NCBI GenBank assembly: GCA_035527715.1
Contig: DATKZY010000246.1
Span: 1 to 19,566 of the forward strand
Reading direction: 5' to 3'
Source of the DNA: DSUN01 sp035527715
GTDB taxonomy: Bacteria; Planctomycetota; PUPC01; DSUN01
Length of the DNA: 19,566 nucleotides
Shown: positions 1-7,668 of the stretch, in pieces
Layout: each line of letters begins with the position of its first letter
Position numbering within the stretch: position 1 is the stretch's first letter
Position numbers and translations under genes: made by a program
The notes under the pieces: model-generated
Seen by the model: the letters and a program-made list of their open reading frames with translations, nothing else
Told to the model about the DNA's origin: nothing
Database searches by the model: none

Positions 1-1095
1 TACAACCACCGCGGCATGGAGAAGCGGTGCGAGACCCTCACCTACGACCAGATCCCGCTCCTGCTGGCGCGCATCTGCGGCATCTGCTCGGCCAGCCACC
101 CGATGGCCTGCGCCAGCGCGCTCGAGGACCTTTGCGGCATCGAAGCCCCGCCCCGCGCCCAGTACATCCGCAGCATCATCTGCGAACTCGAGCGCATCCA
201 CAGCCACCTCCTCTGGGTCGGCCTCGCCGGCCACTTCATCGGCTACAACACCGTCTTCATGTGGGCCTGGCGCTATCGCGAGCCCGTGCTCGACCTGTGC
301 GAGAAGATCACGGGGAACCGCAACCACTACGAGAACTTCAAGCTCGGCGGCTGCCGCCGCGACATCCCGCAAGAGGCCATCCCCGAGATCCTCGAGTGCG
401 TCAACGCCGTCGAGAAGCCCCTGACCATGCTCACCAAGGCCGTGCTCGACGACCCCGTACTGGGGGTCCGGCTGAAAGGCATTGGCATCCTCTCTGAGAC
501 CGATGGCCGCCGCTACTGCGTCACCGGCCCCACCGCGCGCGGCTCGAACCTCCCGATTGACGTGCGCCGCGACGAGCCCTACGCGGCCTACGACTGGGTG
601 AAGTGGGATGTCATCACCCAGCCGCAGGGCGACGTGTTCGCCAAGGCCGTCGTGCGGCTGCTCGAGACCTACGAGTCGATCAAGATCATCCGCCAATGCC
701 TCGAGAAGATGGAGCCTGGGGAGATTGACAACGAGCCGCGCAGCATCCCGGAGGGCGAGGGCATCGGGCACGCCGAGGCCCCGCGCGGCGAAACCTTCCA
801 CTATGTGCGCAGCGATGGCACCAATTACCCCATCCGCTACAAGTGCCGCGCGCCCACCTTCGTCAACCTGCCGTCGTTCAAAGCCACCGTCGTCGGCGCC
901 GAGTTGGCCGACGCCATGCTCATCGTGGCCGCGATGGACCCCTGCTATAGCTGCACCGAGCGGATGGCCGTGGTGGACCGCCGCCGCCACACCGAGGGCG
1001 TGCTGACAATGAAGGACCTGCTGCGGATGTCCCACGAGAGGACCGCCCGGCTGATCCAGCGCCACGGCATCCGCAGCGCGCAATGGGAGTCGTGA
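1..1095 (+). CDS. Group 4 [NiFe] hydrogenase large (catalytic) subunit, 5'-truncated
   Basis: Catalytic subunit of a membrane-bound energy-converting hydrogenase (HycE/MbhL/EchE type, related to NuoD), which reduces protons or oxidises H2 at a NiFe(CN)2CO centre on the cytoplasmic side. The frame is open from base 1, so the N-terminus lies outside the window; 364 residues are visible. It begins with the family motif HRGMEK. Both metal-binding cysteine pairs are present: RICGIC at about visible residues 25-29 and DPCYSCTER at 313-321. This argues for a real hydrogenase rather than a NuoD-like or sulfur-reducing relative that has lost cysteines. After the Arg of CTER there is a 43-residue tail, resembling the E. 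coli HycE tail removed by HycI after an Arg; a HycI-like gene lies at the end of the operon. The stop is 2 nt before the next start. Upstream subunits (small subunit, NuoH-like) are presumably just outside. Confidence 0.93.
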   Translation, partial: YNHRGMEKRCETLTYDQIPLLLARICGICSASHPMACASALEDLCGIEAPPRAQYIRSIICELERIHSHLLWVGLAGHFIGYNTVFMWAWRYREPVLDLCEKITGNRNHYENFKLGGCRRDIPQEAIPEILECVNAVEKPLTMLTKAVLDDPVLGVRLKGIGILSETDGRRYCVTGPTARGSNLPIDVRRDEPYAAYDWVKWDVITQPQGDVFAKAVVRLLETYESIKIIRQCLEKMEPGEIDNEPRSIPEGEGIGHAEAPRGETFHYVRSDGTNYPIRYKCRAPTFVNLPSFKATVVGAELADAMLIVAAMDPCYSCTERMAVVDRRRHTEGVLTMKDLLRMSHERTARLIQRHGIRSAQWES

Positions 1096-1097
1096 GT

Positions 1098-2993
1098 ATG
1101 GGCGAGCAACTCCTCTTCTCCTGTGTGGCCCTGCCCGCCCTGTTCGGGCTGGTCTGCTACGTGCTCCCGAAGCGGCTGGCGCGGGCGGCGGCGCTGATCG
1201 CCCTGCCGGGCGCCGCGGCCACGTTCCTGTTGTGCGCCCTCCTGCCGGGCATGAAGGGCGCCGAGCTGCGCATCCCGTGGCTCTCCGTGGGCGGGTTCGA
1301 GGTGAGCCTCAGCATGCGGGTGGGCGCGCTGTCGGGCTTCGCCGCCGCGTTCATCGGCCTCTTCGGCCTGCTCGTCGCCTGCTTCTCGCTGCCGTATATG
1401 TGGAGCCATCGCTTCCAGGGGCGCTACTACGCCTTCACGTTCTGGGCCCTCGCCGGGGCCATCGGCGCCACGCTCGCCGACCACCTGGTCTTCTTCCTCA
1501 TCGCGTGGGAAGTCGTCACGCTGATGCTCTACCTGCTCGTGAACCTGGGCCGGGAGCCCGCGGCCAAGGTGGGGGCCAAGACCTTCGTGCTCCTCGGCTT
1601 TGCCGACGCGGCGCTGCTGCTCGGCATCGTGTTCCTGTGGAAGCTCACGGGCACGATGTCGGTCGGCGAGCTTGCGGCCATTGGCGCGGGCACGGTGGCG
1701 GGGAAGGTGCTGCCGACCACGGTGGGCCTGGGTGCCGTGGCGTTCCTGCTGATGTTCGCGGGGGCGATCGCCAAGGCGGGGGCGGTGCCGCTCCACACCT
1801 GGATTCCGTCGTCGGCCGAGGCGGCGCCGCTGCCCGTGATGGCCTTCCTGCCCGCCGCACTCGACAAGTTGCTGGGCATCAGCCTGCTCGCGCGGCTCAC
1901 CCTTCAGTTCTTTGTGGTGACGCCCACGCTCGGCCTGGTCGTGATGATCGTCGGCGCCGTCACCGTGATTGCGGCCGTGATGATGGCCATGGTGCAACAC
2001 GACCTGCGCAAGCTCCTCGCCTACCACGCCGTGAGCCAGGTGGGCTACATGGTGCTCGGGCTGGGAACGGGCTCGATCGTGGGCATTCTCGGTGGCCTGT
2101 TCCACATGCTCAACCACGCCATCTACAAGTGCTGCCTGTTCCTGATGGCCGGCGCGGTGCGGCACCGGACGGGGACGACGGAGCTGGAGCGGCTGGGGGG
2201 CCTCGCGCGGGCCATGCCGGCCACGTTCATCGCCGGCGCCGTGGCGGCGCTGGCCATCTCGGGCGTGCCGCCGCTCAACGGCTTCGCCTCGAAGTGGATG
2301 GTGTACCAGGGGGTGCTGGAGACCCACTCGACTCTCGCGCCCCTGCTCCTGGTCGCCGCGGTGTTCGGCAGCGCGCTCACGCTCGCCTCGTTCGTGAAGG
2401 TCATCCACTCGGTGTTCCTGGGGCGGCCTTCGGACGACGTGGCGGGCCTGGCCCCCGGCAAGGTGCCGGTGCTGATGGTTGTGCCGATGGCCGTGCTGGC
2501 CGCGCTGTGCATCGTGTTCGGCGTCTTCGTGCAGTTGCCCGTCGGCCAGTGGATCGCGCCGTCGGTGAGCGAGCTGTCGCCCGGGCTGCTGCCGGCGGGC
2601 CAGGCGGTGTCGTATGGCATCGGCGTGTGGCAGGCATCGCAGGCCACGGTGCTCCTGGTCGTCGGGCTCGCGCTGGGCCTCGTCTTCTACGCGATCGGGC
2701 GCATCGGCAAGGCGCGCGTCACGAGGCCGTTCCTCGGCGGCGAGCTGCTGGGCACCGACGAAGTGCGGGTGCCGGGCACCGGCTTCTACGAGACGGTGCG
2801 CGGCCTGCCGCTGCTGCGCGGGATGTTCCACGACGCCGAGGAGGAGGTCTACGACGTCTACCACCTCGGCGGCCGCTACGGCGGCGCCCTCGTGCAGCAC
2901 CTGCGGAACCTGCACACCGGCGTCCTCGCCGTCTACGTGGCCTGGTGCGTGCTGGGCCTGGCCGCCGTGCTCTTCTACCTGTTGCCCCTCTGA
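1098..2993 (+). CDS. NuoL/MrpA-N-like proton- or sodium-conducting membrane subunit
   Basis: Integral membrane ion-translocating subunit of the complex I/Mrp/hydrogenase superfamily, 631 aa with about 14-16 hydrophobic segments. Family features: a glutamate in the helix FLIAWEVVTL (about residue 139) and the broken-helix region KAGAVPLHTWIPSSAEAAP, which carry the conserved Glu, Lys and His of the proton path. A second conserved stretch is LLAYHAVSQVGYM. I chose ATG 1098 because GGGAG (1085-1089) sits 8 nt upstream; ATG 1083 gives five more residues but has no visible Shine-Dalgarno sequence. The segment after the broken helix (AALDKLLGISLLAR) differs from the usual NuoL/MnhA version, so it may be closer to HyfB/Ehr-type hydrogenase subunits. 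Together with the next gene it supplies the two halves of MrpA. Confidence 0.88.
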   Translation: MGEQLLFSCVALPALFGLVCYVLPKRLARAAALIALPGAAATFLLCALLPGMKGAELRIPWLSVGGFEVSLSMRVGALSGFAAAFIGLFGLLVACFSLPYMWSHRFQGRYYAFTFWALAGAIGATLADHLVFFLIAWEVVTLMLYLLVNLGREPAAKVGAKTFVLLGFADAALLLGIVFLWKLTGTMSVGELAAIGAGTVAGKVLPTTVGLGAVAFLLMFAGAIAKAGAVPLHTWIPSSAEAAPLPVMAFLPAALDKLLGISLLARLTLQFFVVTPTLGLVVMIVGAVTVIAAVMMAMVQHDLRKLLAYHAVSQVGYMVLGLGTGSIVGILGGLFHMLNHAIYKCCLFLMAGAVRHRTGTTELERLGGLARAMPATFIAGAVAALAISGVPPLNGFASKWMVYQGVLETHSTLAPLLLVAAVFGSALTLASFVKVIHSVFLGRPSDDVAGLAPGKVPVLMVVPMAVLAALCIVFGVFVQLPVGQWIAPSVSELSPGLLPAGQAVSYGIGVWQASQATVLLVVGLALGLVFYAIGRIGKARVTRPFLGGELLGTDEVRVPGTGFYETVRGLPLLRGMFHDAEEEVYDVYHLGGRYGGALVQHLRNLHTGVLAVYVAWCVLGLAAVLFYLLPL

Positions 2994-3008
2994 GGAGGGA
3001 GCGGTGCG

Positions 3009-3560
3009 ATGGACATCACGCTGGCCCTGTATCTGCTGATCGCGTTCATGATCGTGGCGGCGGTGATCGCCGTCGAGGCCAAGGACCTCCTCTCGTCCGT
3101 CATCTCGGTGAGCGCGGCGGGGGCGGGGCTCTCGATTGTCTTCCTGCTCCTGGGCGCGCCCGACCTGGCGATCACCCAGGTGGTCGTCGAGGTGCTCTCG
3201 CTGGTCATCCTGATCCGCGCGACGGTGACGCGGAAGGACACGACGTACGATTTGCGCCCCAACACGTTCGCGGTGGCGGGGGGCCTGGTGTTCTGCGCGC
3301 TGCTGTGTGCGATGTGCTACTACGCCTTCGCTCACATGGTGCCCTTCGGCCAGCCCCGCATGACGATGGGGCTGCCCTACTTGCTCAACACGTTCGAGCG
3401 GACCGGCGCGGCCAATGCCGTGATGGGGACGATTCTGGACTTCCGGGCCTACGACACGCTCGGCGAGGCGACGGTGATCTTCGCCTCCATCATCGGCGCC
3501 TACGTGCTCCTGCGCCACGTTGGGAGAAAGCCCGATGCGCGGCATGACACTCATCGTTAA
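3009..3560 (+). CDS. MbhD (DUF4040) - MbhE fusion; C-terminal half of MrpA
   Basis: Small membrane protein of 183 aa. Residues 1-75 match the DUF4040/MbhD pattern, with AKDLLSSVISVSAAG and the GAPDLAITQVVVEVLSLVIL segment typical of MrpA C-termini. The rest, with further hydrophobic helices and a final YDTLGEATVIFASIIGAYVLL, matches MbhE. In Mrp antiporters these parts form the C-terminal end of the large MrpA protein; in Pyrococcus hydrogenase they are separate MbhD and MbhE. Here D and E are fused and detached from the NuoL-like part. AGGAGG at 2993-2998 lies 10 nt before the ATG, overlapping the previous stop. The 3' end overlaps mnhB by 26 nt, implying translational coupling. Confidence 0.87.
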   Translation: MDITLALYLLIAFMIVAAVIAVEAKDLLSSVISVSAAGAGLSIVFLLLGAPDLAITQVVVEVLSLVILIRATVTRKDTTYDLRPNTFAVAGGLVFCALLCAMCYYAFAHMVPFGQPRMTMGLPYLLNTFERTGAANAVMGTILDFRAYDTLGEATVIFASIIGAYVLLRHVGRKPDARHDTHR

Positions 3561-4014
3561 GACCGTGACCTCGCTGGTCTCGGCCTTCATCCTCCTCTAT
3601 GGCATCTACGTGGTCCTCTACGGCCACCTGTCGCCCGGCGGGGGGTTCCCCGGCGGCGTGATCCTGGCCTGCTGCCTCATCCTCATGGTGCTCGCCTTCG
3701 GCAAGAAGTTCGTCGACGACATTGTGAGCGAGCGAGCGCCGTACCTGTGGGACTGCGTGGGCGCCCTGGCGTTCCTGGGCGTGGCGCTGGTGGGCTACTA
3801 CGGCGGGAGCTTCTTCTACAACTTCCTCGTGTCGCCCGAGAGCCACCAGGGGGCCGCGGCGGCGGTGGCGGGCAACTACCGCCTCTTCAGCAGCGGCATC
3901 ATCCTGCCGTGCAACATCGCCATCGGCATCAAGGTGGCGGCCTGCCTCGTGGGGGTGTTTGCCGTGCTGTCCGTCTTCCGGCCCGAACCTCGCAGCGAGG
4001 ACCCGACGCGATGA
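3535..4014 (+). CDS. mnhB: Mrp antiporter subunit B (MnhB/MbhF)
   Basis: Membrane subunit of 159 aa in the MnhB/MbhF family (PF04039). Diagnostic stretch: YGHLSPGGGFPGGVILA (about residues 28-44), between two hydrophobic helices, as in MnhB proteins. I start it at ATG 3535 because GGGAGAAAG (3522-3530) lies directly upstream; a TTG at 3520 is also in frame but less likely. It overlaps the preceding gene by 26 nt and shares ATGA with mnhC. Role: part of the Na+/H+-translocating membrane arm. Confidence 0.92.
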   Translation: MRGMTLIVKTVTSLVSAFILLYGIYVVLYGHLSPGGGFPGGVILACCLILMVLAFGKKFVDDIVSERAPYLWDCVGALAFLGVALVGYYGGSFFYNFLVSPESHQGAAAAVAGNYRLFSSGIILPCNIAIGIKVAACLVGVFAVLSVFRPEPRSEDPTR

Positions 4015-4367
4015 TTCCCTTCTTCCTCTCGATCGTGCTCCTGGCGGTGGGCGTGTACGCCATCGCCTGCAAGCGGAACCTCATCAAGGTGGTCATCGGC
4101 GTGATGATCGCCGACTACGCGGTGAACCTGTTCCTCATCCTGATGGGCTACCGCACCGGCGCCGGCGGCGCCCCGATCCGCACGGCGGCCGCGGACACGG
4201 CGGAGAAGTTCGCCGCGGCCTCGGTGGACCCGTTGCCGCAGGCCCTGATCCTGACCTCGATCGTCATCGGTCTGGGCATGACCGCCCTCATGGCGGCGCT
4301 CGCCATCCGCCTCCACGAGAAGTATGGCACGTTCGACGTGGCCGAAATGAAAAAGCTACAGGGCTAG
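4011..4367 (+). CDS. mnhC: Mrp antiporter subunit C (MnhC/MbhG, NuoK-like)
   Basis: Membrane protein of 118 aa related to NuoK. Three hydrophobic helices are visible, with the family pattern CKRNLIKVVIGVMIADYAVNLFLI and PLPQALILTSIVIGLGMTA. These are the conserved stretches of MnhC, including the acidic residue that follows the Asn-Leu-Ile-Lys turn. The start ATG overlaps the mnhB stop as ATGA. It is followed by a 38-nt gap before mnhD, the longest spacing in the operon, filled by a repeat-like sequence. Confidence 0.93.
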   Translation: MIPFFLSIVLLAVGVYAIACKRNLIKVVIGVMIADYAVNLFLILMGYRTGAGGAPIRTAAADTAEKFAAASVDPLPQALILTSIVIGLGMTALMAALAIRLHEKYGTFDVAEMKKLQG

Positions 4368-4369
4368 CA

Positions 4370-4395
4370 GGGCCTGCCCTGAGCGACGTCGAAGG
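4370..4395. repeat. Probable dispersed semi-palindromic repeat between mnhC and mnhD
   Basis: The gap contains CCCTGAGCGACGTCGAAGGG (4378-4397 region) preceded by GGGCCTGC. The ends CCCT/AGGG and the core GACGTC are complementary. From memory, sequences of the form CCCTGAGCNNNGTCGAAGGG are abundant dispersed repeats in many bacterial genomes; that identity is recall, not a search. The repeat's GAAGGGA (4391-4397) lies 8-9 nt before the mnhD start and may act as its Shine-Dalgarno sequence. Confidence 0.45.
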
Positions 4396-4405
4396 GACAA
4401 AGCCA

Positions 4406-5965
4406 ATGGACCACACGCTGCCGCTCCTGGTCGCCATCCCGCTGGGCGTGGGCTTCCTGATGCCGCTGCTCGAGAAGCTCCGCGAGCCGGAATGGCTCAT
4501 TGACCTCCTCGCCACGCTCGCGGGCGTCGTCGTCCTCGGGCTCTCGCTCGGCCTCGTCGGCGTCGAGCAGGCCGCCTACTGGATGGGCGGCTGGGACGCC
4601 ACGAAGGGGGTCCTGGGCATCGAGCTGCGCTGCGACGGGCTCACCCGCCTGATGCTCGTGACGATCGGCATGGTGGCCCTCGTGGCCATCGTCTTCTCGC
4701 TGCGCTACATGCGCCGCTACACCGCCAAGGGCTTCTACTTCTGCCTCTTCTTCCTCATGGTGGCCGGGATGAACGGCGCGGTGCTCGCGGGCGACCTGTT
4801 CAACTTCTACGTCTTCCTCGAGGTCGCCGCCATCTCGTCCTACGCGCTCGTGGCCTTCGGCTGCGAGAGCGAGGAACTCGAGGCCTCGTTCAAGTACCTG
4901 GTCCTCGGGGGCCTGGCCTCCACGTTCGTCCTCTTCGGCATCGGCATCCTCTACAACCTCACGGGCACGCTGAACATGGCCCAGATCCGGGCGGCGATGC
5001 CGAAGCTGACGGATCCGCAGAGCCCGAATCTGGCGCTGTACGTGGCGGCCGGCTTCTTCGTGATGGGCCTGGGCCTCAAGGCCGCGATGGTGCCGTTCCA
5101 CGCCTGGCTGCCCGACGCGCATCCCTCGGCCCCGGCCCCCATTTCGGCCATGCTGTCGGGCGTGCTGATCAAGGCCCTGGGCGTCTACGCCCTCGCCCGG
5201 ATGTTCTTCTCGGTGCTCGGGCCCTCGACCGAGTACGCGACGGTGCTGATGACGCTCGGCGCCCTCTCGATGCTCGGCGGCGTGCTGCTGGCCGTGGGCC
5301 AGTGGGACTTCAAGCGGCTGCTGGCCTACCACAGCATCAGCCAGATGGGCTACGTAGTGCTGGCGCTCGGCATCGGCGCCGCCGTCCTGGCGCGGGGCGG
5401 CTCGAAGGCCGTCGCGGGCCTCGCCCTCTTCGGCGGCCTCTTCCACCTCTTCAACCACGCCGCCTTCAAGTCGCTGCTGTTCCTCTGCTCGGGCGCCACC
5501 GAGTATGCCACGGGCACCCGCCAGCTCAAGGAGCTGGGCGGCCTGGCCCACAAGATGCCGGTCACGAGCGGCTGCTGCCGCGTCGCGTCGCTCTCGATCG
5601 CCGGTGTGCCGCCGTTCAACGGCTTCTGGAGCAAGCTGATCATCATCGTGGCCGCCGTGCAGGCGGGCTACCCGTGGCTCGCCGCGCTGGCCACGCTGGT
5701 GGCGTTTCTCACGCTCGTGTCGTTCGTGAAGGTCCAGCGCTACGTCATTGCGGGCGAGCTGCCGTCGCGTCTGGCGGCGGTGCGCGAGGTGCCGGCCTCG
5801 ATGTGCGTGGCCATGGTGGCGCTGGCCGTCGTGTGCCTGGGCGTGGGGCTCCTGGCCCCGTTTCTCATGGCGCCCCACGTGGGCTTCCTGGACCAGGCGG
5901 CCGACGCGGTGCTGCGCGGCGTGGAGGGGACGGCCGCGGTCGCCCTCGGAGGTGTGAGCCCGTGA
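4406..5965 (+). CDS. mnhD: Mrp antiporter subunit D (MnhD/MbhH, NuoM/NuoN-like)
   Basis: Second antiporter-like membrane subunit, 519 aa with about 14 hydrophobic helices. It carries the hallmark residues: Glu in FYVFLEVAAISSYALV, the broken-helix motif KAAMVPFHAWLPDAHPSAPAPISAMLSG with conserved Lys and His, LIKALGVYALAR, and LLAYHSISQMGYV. These match MnhD/MbhH more closely than the NuoL-like gene upstream does. I chose ATG 4406 because the hydrophobic N-terminus begins there and AAGGGA precedes it by about 8 nt; the open frame extends further upstream through mnhC but that part is a shadow. The end overlaps the next start by 4 nt (GTGA). Role: ion translocation in the membrane arm next to the hydrogenase module. 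Confidence 0.93.
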   Translation: MDHTLPLLVAIPLGVGFLMPLLEKLREPEWLIDLLATLAGVVVLGLSLGLVGVEQAAYWMGGWDATKGVLGIELRCDGLTRLMLVTIGMVALVAIVFSLRYMRRYTAKGFYFCLFFLMVAGMNGAVLAGDLFNFYVFLEVAAISSYALVAFGCESEELEASFKYLVLGGLASTFVLFGIGILYNLTGTLNMAQIRAAMPKLTDPQSPNLALYVAAGFFVMGLGLKAAMVPFHAWLPDAHPSAPAPISAMLSGVLIKALGVYALARMFFSVLGPSTEYATVLMTLGALSMLGGVLLAVGQWDFKRLLAYHSISQMGYVVLALGIGAAVLARGGSKAVAGLALFGGLFHLFNHAAFKSLLFLCSGATEYATGTRQLKELGGLAHKMPVTSGCCRVASLSIAGVPPFNGFWSKLIIIVAAVQAGYPWLAALATLVAFLTLVSFVKVQRYVIAGELPSRLAAVREVPASMCVAMVALAVVCLGVGLLAPFLMAPHVGFLDQAADAVLRGVEGTAAVALGGVSP

Positions 5966-6447
5966 AGAAGGTCGCGTTCTTCTTCCTGTTGCTGGCCACG
6001 TGGCTCCTGCTCACGTGGAAGCTGGACCCGCAGGACGTGTTCGTGGGGATGGGCTTCAGCCTGCTGCTAGCCGCGGCCCTGGGGCGCATCTACCCCACGG
6101 CCCCCGAGCGCCTGCTCCACCCGCGCCGCTGGCTGTGGTTCCTCGCCTACATTCCCTACTTCCTCTACGCCTGCATCCGGGCCAACCTCGACGTCGCCTA
6201 CCGAGTCCTCCATCCGCACGTCCCCATCCGGCCGGGCATCGTCCGAGTCCGCACCACCCTCCAGAGCGATCTGGCCAAGACGTTTCTGGCGAACTCGATC
6301 ACGCTGACGCCCGGCACGCTGAGCGTGGACATTGACGGCCAGGACCTCTACATCCACTGGATCAACGTGGTGACGGACGACCCGCAGAAGCAGACGGAGA
6401 TCATCGTCAGCCGCTTCGAGCGGATGCTCAAGGAGATTTTCGAATGA
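5962..6447 (+). CDS. mnhE: Mrp antiporter subunit E (MnhE/MbhA)
   Basis: Protein of 161 aa with two N-terminal membrane helices (residues 3-17 and 27-40), a third hydrophobic stretch near 55-65 and a soluble C-terminal domain. The conserved MnhE core is clear: KTFLANSITLTPGTLSVDID, followed by HWINV. The start is GTG 5962, overlapping the mnhD stop; the first codons give MKKVAFFFLLLATWLLLTWK, the usual MnhE N-terminus. The next gene begins at ATGA in the stop. Function within Mrp complexes is structural. Confidence 0.92.
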   Translation: MKKVAFFFLLLATWLLLTWKLDPQDVFVGMGFSLLLAAALGRIYPTAPERLLHPRRWLWFLAYIPYFLYACIRANLDVAYRVLHPHVPIRPGIVRVRTTLQSDLAKTFLANSITLTPGTLSVDIDGQDLYIHWINVVTDDPQKQTEIIVSRFERMLKEIFE

Positions 6448-6713
6448 CGCCGGCATTCCTCAACTTCGGGCTCGGCGTGCTCGTGCTGTCGTGCTTCCTG
6501 TGCCTCTACCGAATCGGCTGCGGCCCCACGGCCCCCGACCGCGCCGTGGCCCTTGACATCCTGGGCACCCTCATCGTCGGTTTCTGCTGCCTCCTGGGCC
6601 TGGCGAGCGGCACCGACTTCTACATGAGCATCGCCATCGCCTGGGCGCTCCTGAGCTTCGTCGCCACGATCGGCCTGGCCAAGTACCTGGAAGGACGGAC
6701 CTTCGATGACTGA
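6444..6713 (+). CDS. mnhF: Mrp antiporter subunit F (MnhF/MbhB)
   Basis: Small three-helix membrane protein of 89 aa, the normal MnhF length. Diagnostic stretch GPTAPDRAVALDILG (about residues 28-42), conserved in MnhF, with a final helix ending in AKYLEGRTFDD. It overlaps mnhE by 4 nt and mnhG by 8 nt, so it is translationally coupled on both sides. Confidence 0.92.
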   Translation: MTPAFLNFGLGVLVLSCFLCLYRIGCGPTAPDRAVALDILGTLIVGFCCLLGLASGTDFYMSIAIAWALLSFVATIGLAKYLEGRTFDD

Positions 6714-7059
6714 GACCATCGCGCAGGCGCTCATCCTGATCGGCCTCGGCTTCGACCTCTTCGGCTGCATCGGCCTGGTGCGGCTGCCCGACGTCTACAA
6801 CCGCCTCCAGGCGGCGACCAAGTGCGTGACGCTGGGCACCTGCTTCATCCTCATCGGCGTGCTGGTCCACGCCGGCATCTCGCCGCTGGGCGTCAAGGCC
6901 TTCCTGTGCGCCATCTTCGTCATCCTCACGTCGCCCGTCGGCGCGCACGCGCTGGCCCGCGGCGCCCACCTGTCGGGCGTGCGGCTCTGGGAGAAGAGCG
7001 TCGTGGACAAGTATGAGGAACATCGCCTGAGCGAGGAATCCCGCCATGCGAAAGCCTAA
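6706..7059 (+). CDS. mnhG: Mrp antiporter subunit G (MnhG/MbhC)
   Basis: Three-helix membrane protein of 117 aa. The MnhG signature is visible: GCIGLVRLPDVYNRLQAATKCVTLG (about residues 20-44), then two hydrophobic helices with LTSPVGAHALARGAH. AAGGA at 6691-6695 lies 10 nt before the ATG. Overlaps mnhF by 8 nt and the ferredoxin gene by 14 nt. It completes the set of Mrp subunits. Confidence 0.92.
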   Translation: MTETIAQALILIGLGFDLFGCIGLVRLPDVYNRLQAATKCVTLGTCFILIGVLVHAGISPLGVKAFLCAIFVILTSPVGAHALARGAHLSGVRLWEKSVVDKYEEHRLSEESRHAKA

Positions 7060-7660
7060 GCTCCGCGAGCTCGGCGAGGCCATCAAGGCCGTCTTCTGCG
7101 GGCCCTACACGTCGAAGTTCCCCGCCGAGCCCTCCCCCGCGCCCCCCGCCTACCGCGGCCAGGGGCAGTTCGACGAGGACGAGTGCGTGGCCTGCGGCGG
7201 CTGCGCCCGCGTCTGCCCGTCGAAGGCGATTGACGTCGTGGACCAGCCCGAGCTCGACCCGCCGACGCGCACCATCGTGCGCCACGACGACCGCTGCGTC
7301 TTCTGCGGCCAGTGCGAGGCCCAGTGCCTCACGGGCAAAGGCGTCCACCTGACCAACGAGTACGAGCTGTCCACCCTCGACCGCTCGACGTGCGAGGTCT
7401 CGCTCAAGAAGGAGCTGGCGCTCTGCGAGATCTGCGGCGCCGTCATCGCCGCCAAGGCCCACCTGCGCTGGGTGGCCCGCAAGCTCGGCGCCAAGCGCTT
7501 CGCCAACCCCACCCTCGTCCTCACCGCCGAGGGCGCCCTCCAGCTCACCGGCCCCGAGTCGGCCCGCCGGCCCGACGTGCCCCTCGGCCGCAGCGACATC
7601 GTGCGGGTCCTCTGCCCCACGTGCCGCCGCGCCGTGGTCGTCTCCGAGCTGTGGGGCTAG
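7046..7660 (+). CDS. Two-[4Fe-4S] ferredoxin subunit of the hydrogenase (NuoI/HycF/MbhN type) with extra C-terminal cysteines
   Basis: Electron-transfer subunit of 204 aa that should link a soluble electron donor, probably ferredoxin, to the hydrogenase small subunit. Two cluster motifs are visible: C47-x2-C50-x2-C53-x3-C57 followed by Pro, and C84-x2-C87-x2-C90-x3-C94, where the usual Pro is Leu. Beyond these the protein has an extra domain of about 80 residues with two CxxC pairs, C127/C130 (CEICG) and C190/C193 (CPTCR), spaced so that they could form a zinc or further metal site; such tails occur in HycF-like proteins. GAGGA at 7033-7037 precedes the ATG by 8 nt. It is the last gene of the plus-strand operon and ends 8 nt from the convergent protease gene. 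Confidence 0.9.
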   Translation: MRKPKLRELGEAIKAVFCGPYTSKFPAEPSPAPPAYRGQGQFDEDECVACGGCARVCPSKAIDVVDQPELDPPTRTIVRHDDRCVFCGQCEAQCLTGKGVHLTNEYELSTLDRSTCEVSLKKELALCEICGAVIAAKAHLRWVARKLGAKRFANPTLVLTAEGALQLTGPESARRPDVPLGRSDIVRVLCPTCRRAVVVSELWG

Positions 7661-7668
7661 CAACCCCC

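Noticed and set aside
1083..1097. ATG 1083 as the start of the NuoL-like gene
   Set aside because: No Shine-Dalgarno sequence upstream, while ATG 1098 has GGGAG at good spacing.
1232..3547. 771-codon plus-strand frame overlapping two membrane genes
   Set aside because: Arg/Pro/Gly-rich alternative-frame translation of clearly recognised genes.
945..3590. 881-codon open frame on the minus strand
   Set aside because: Lies antisense to the NuoL-like and MbhD/E genes, with low-complexity His/Arg/Glu-rich translation, and has no domain. A shadow caused by high GC.
4364..5878. 504-codon minus-strand frame opposite mnhD
   Set aside because: Antisense shadow of a well-supported gene.
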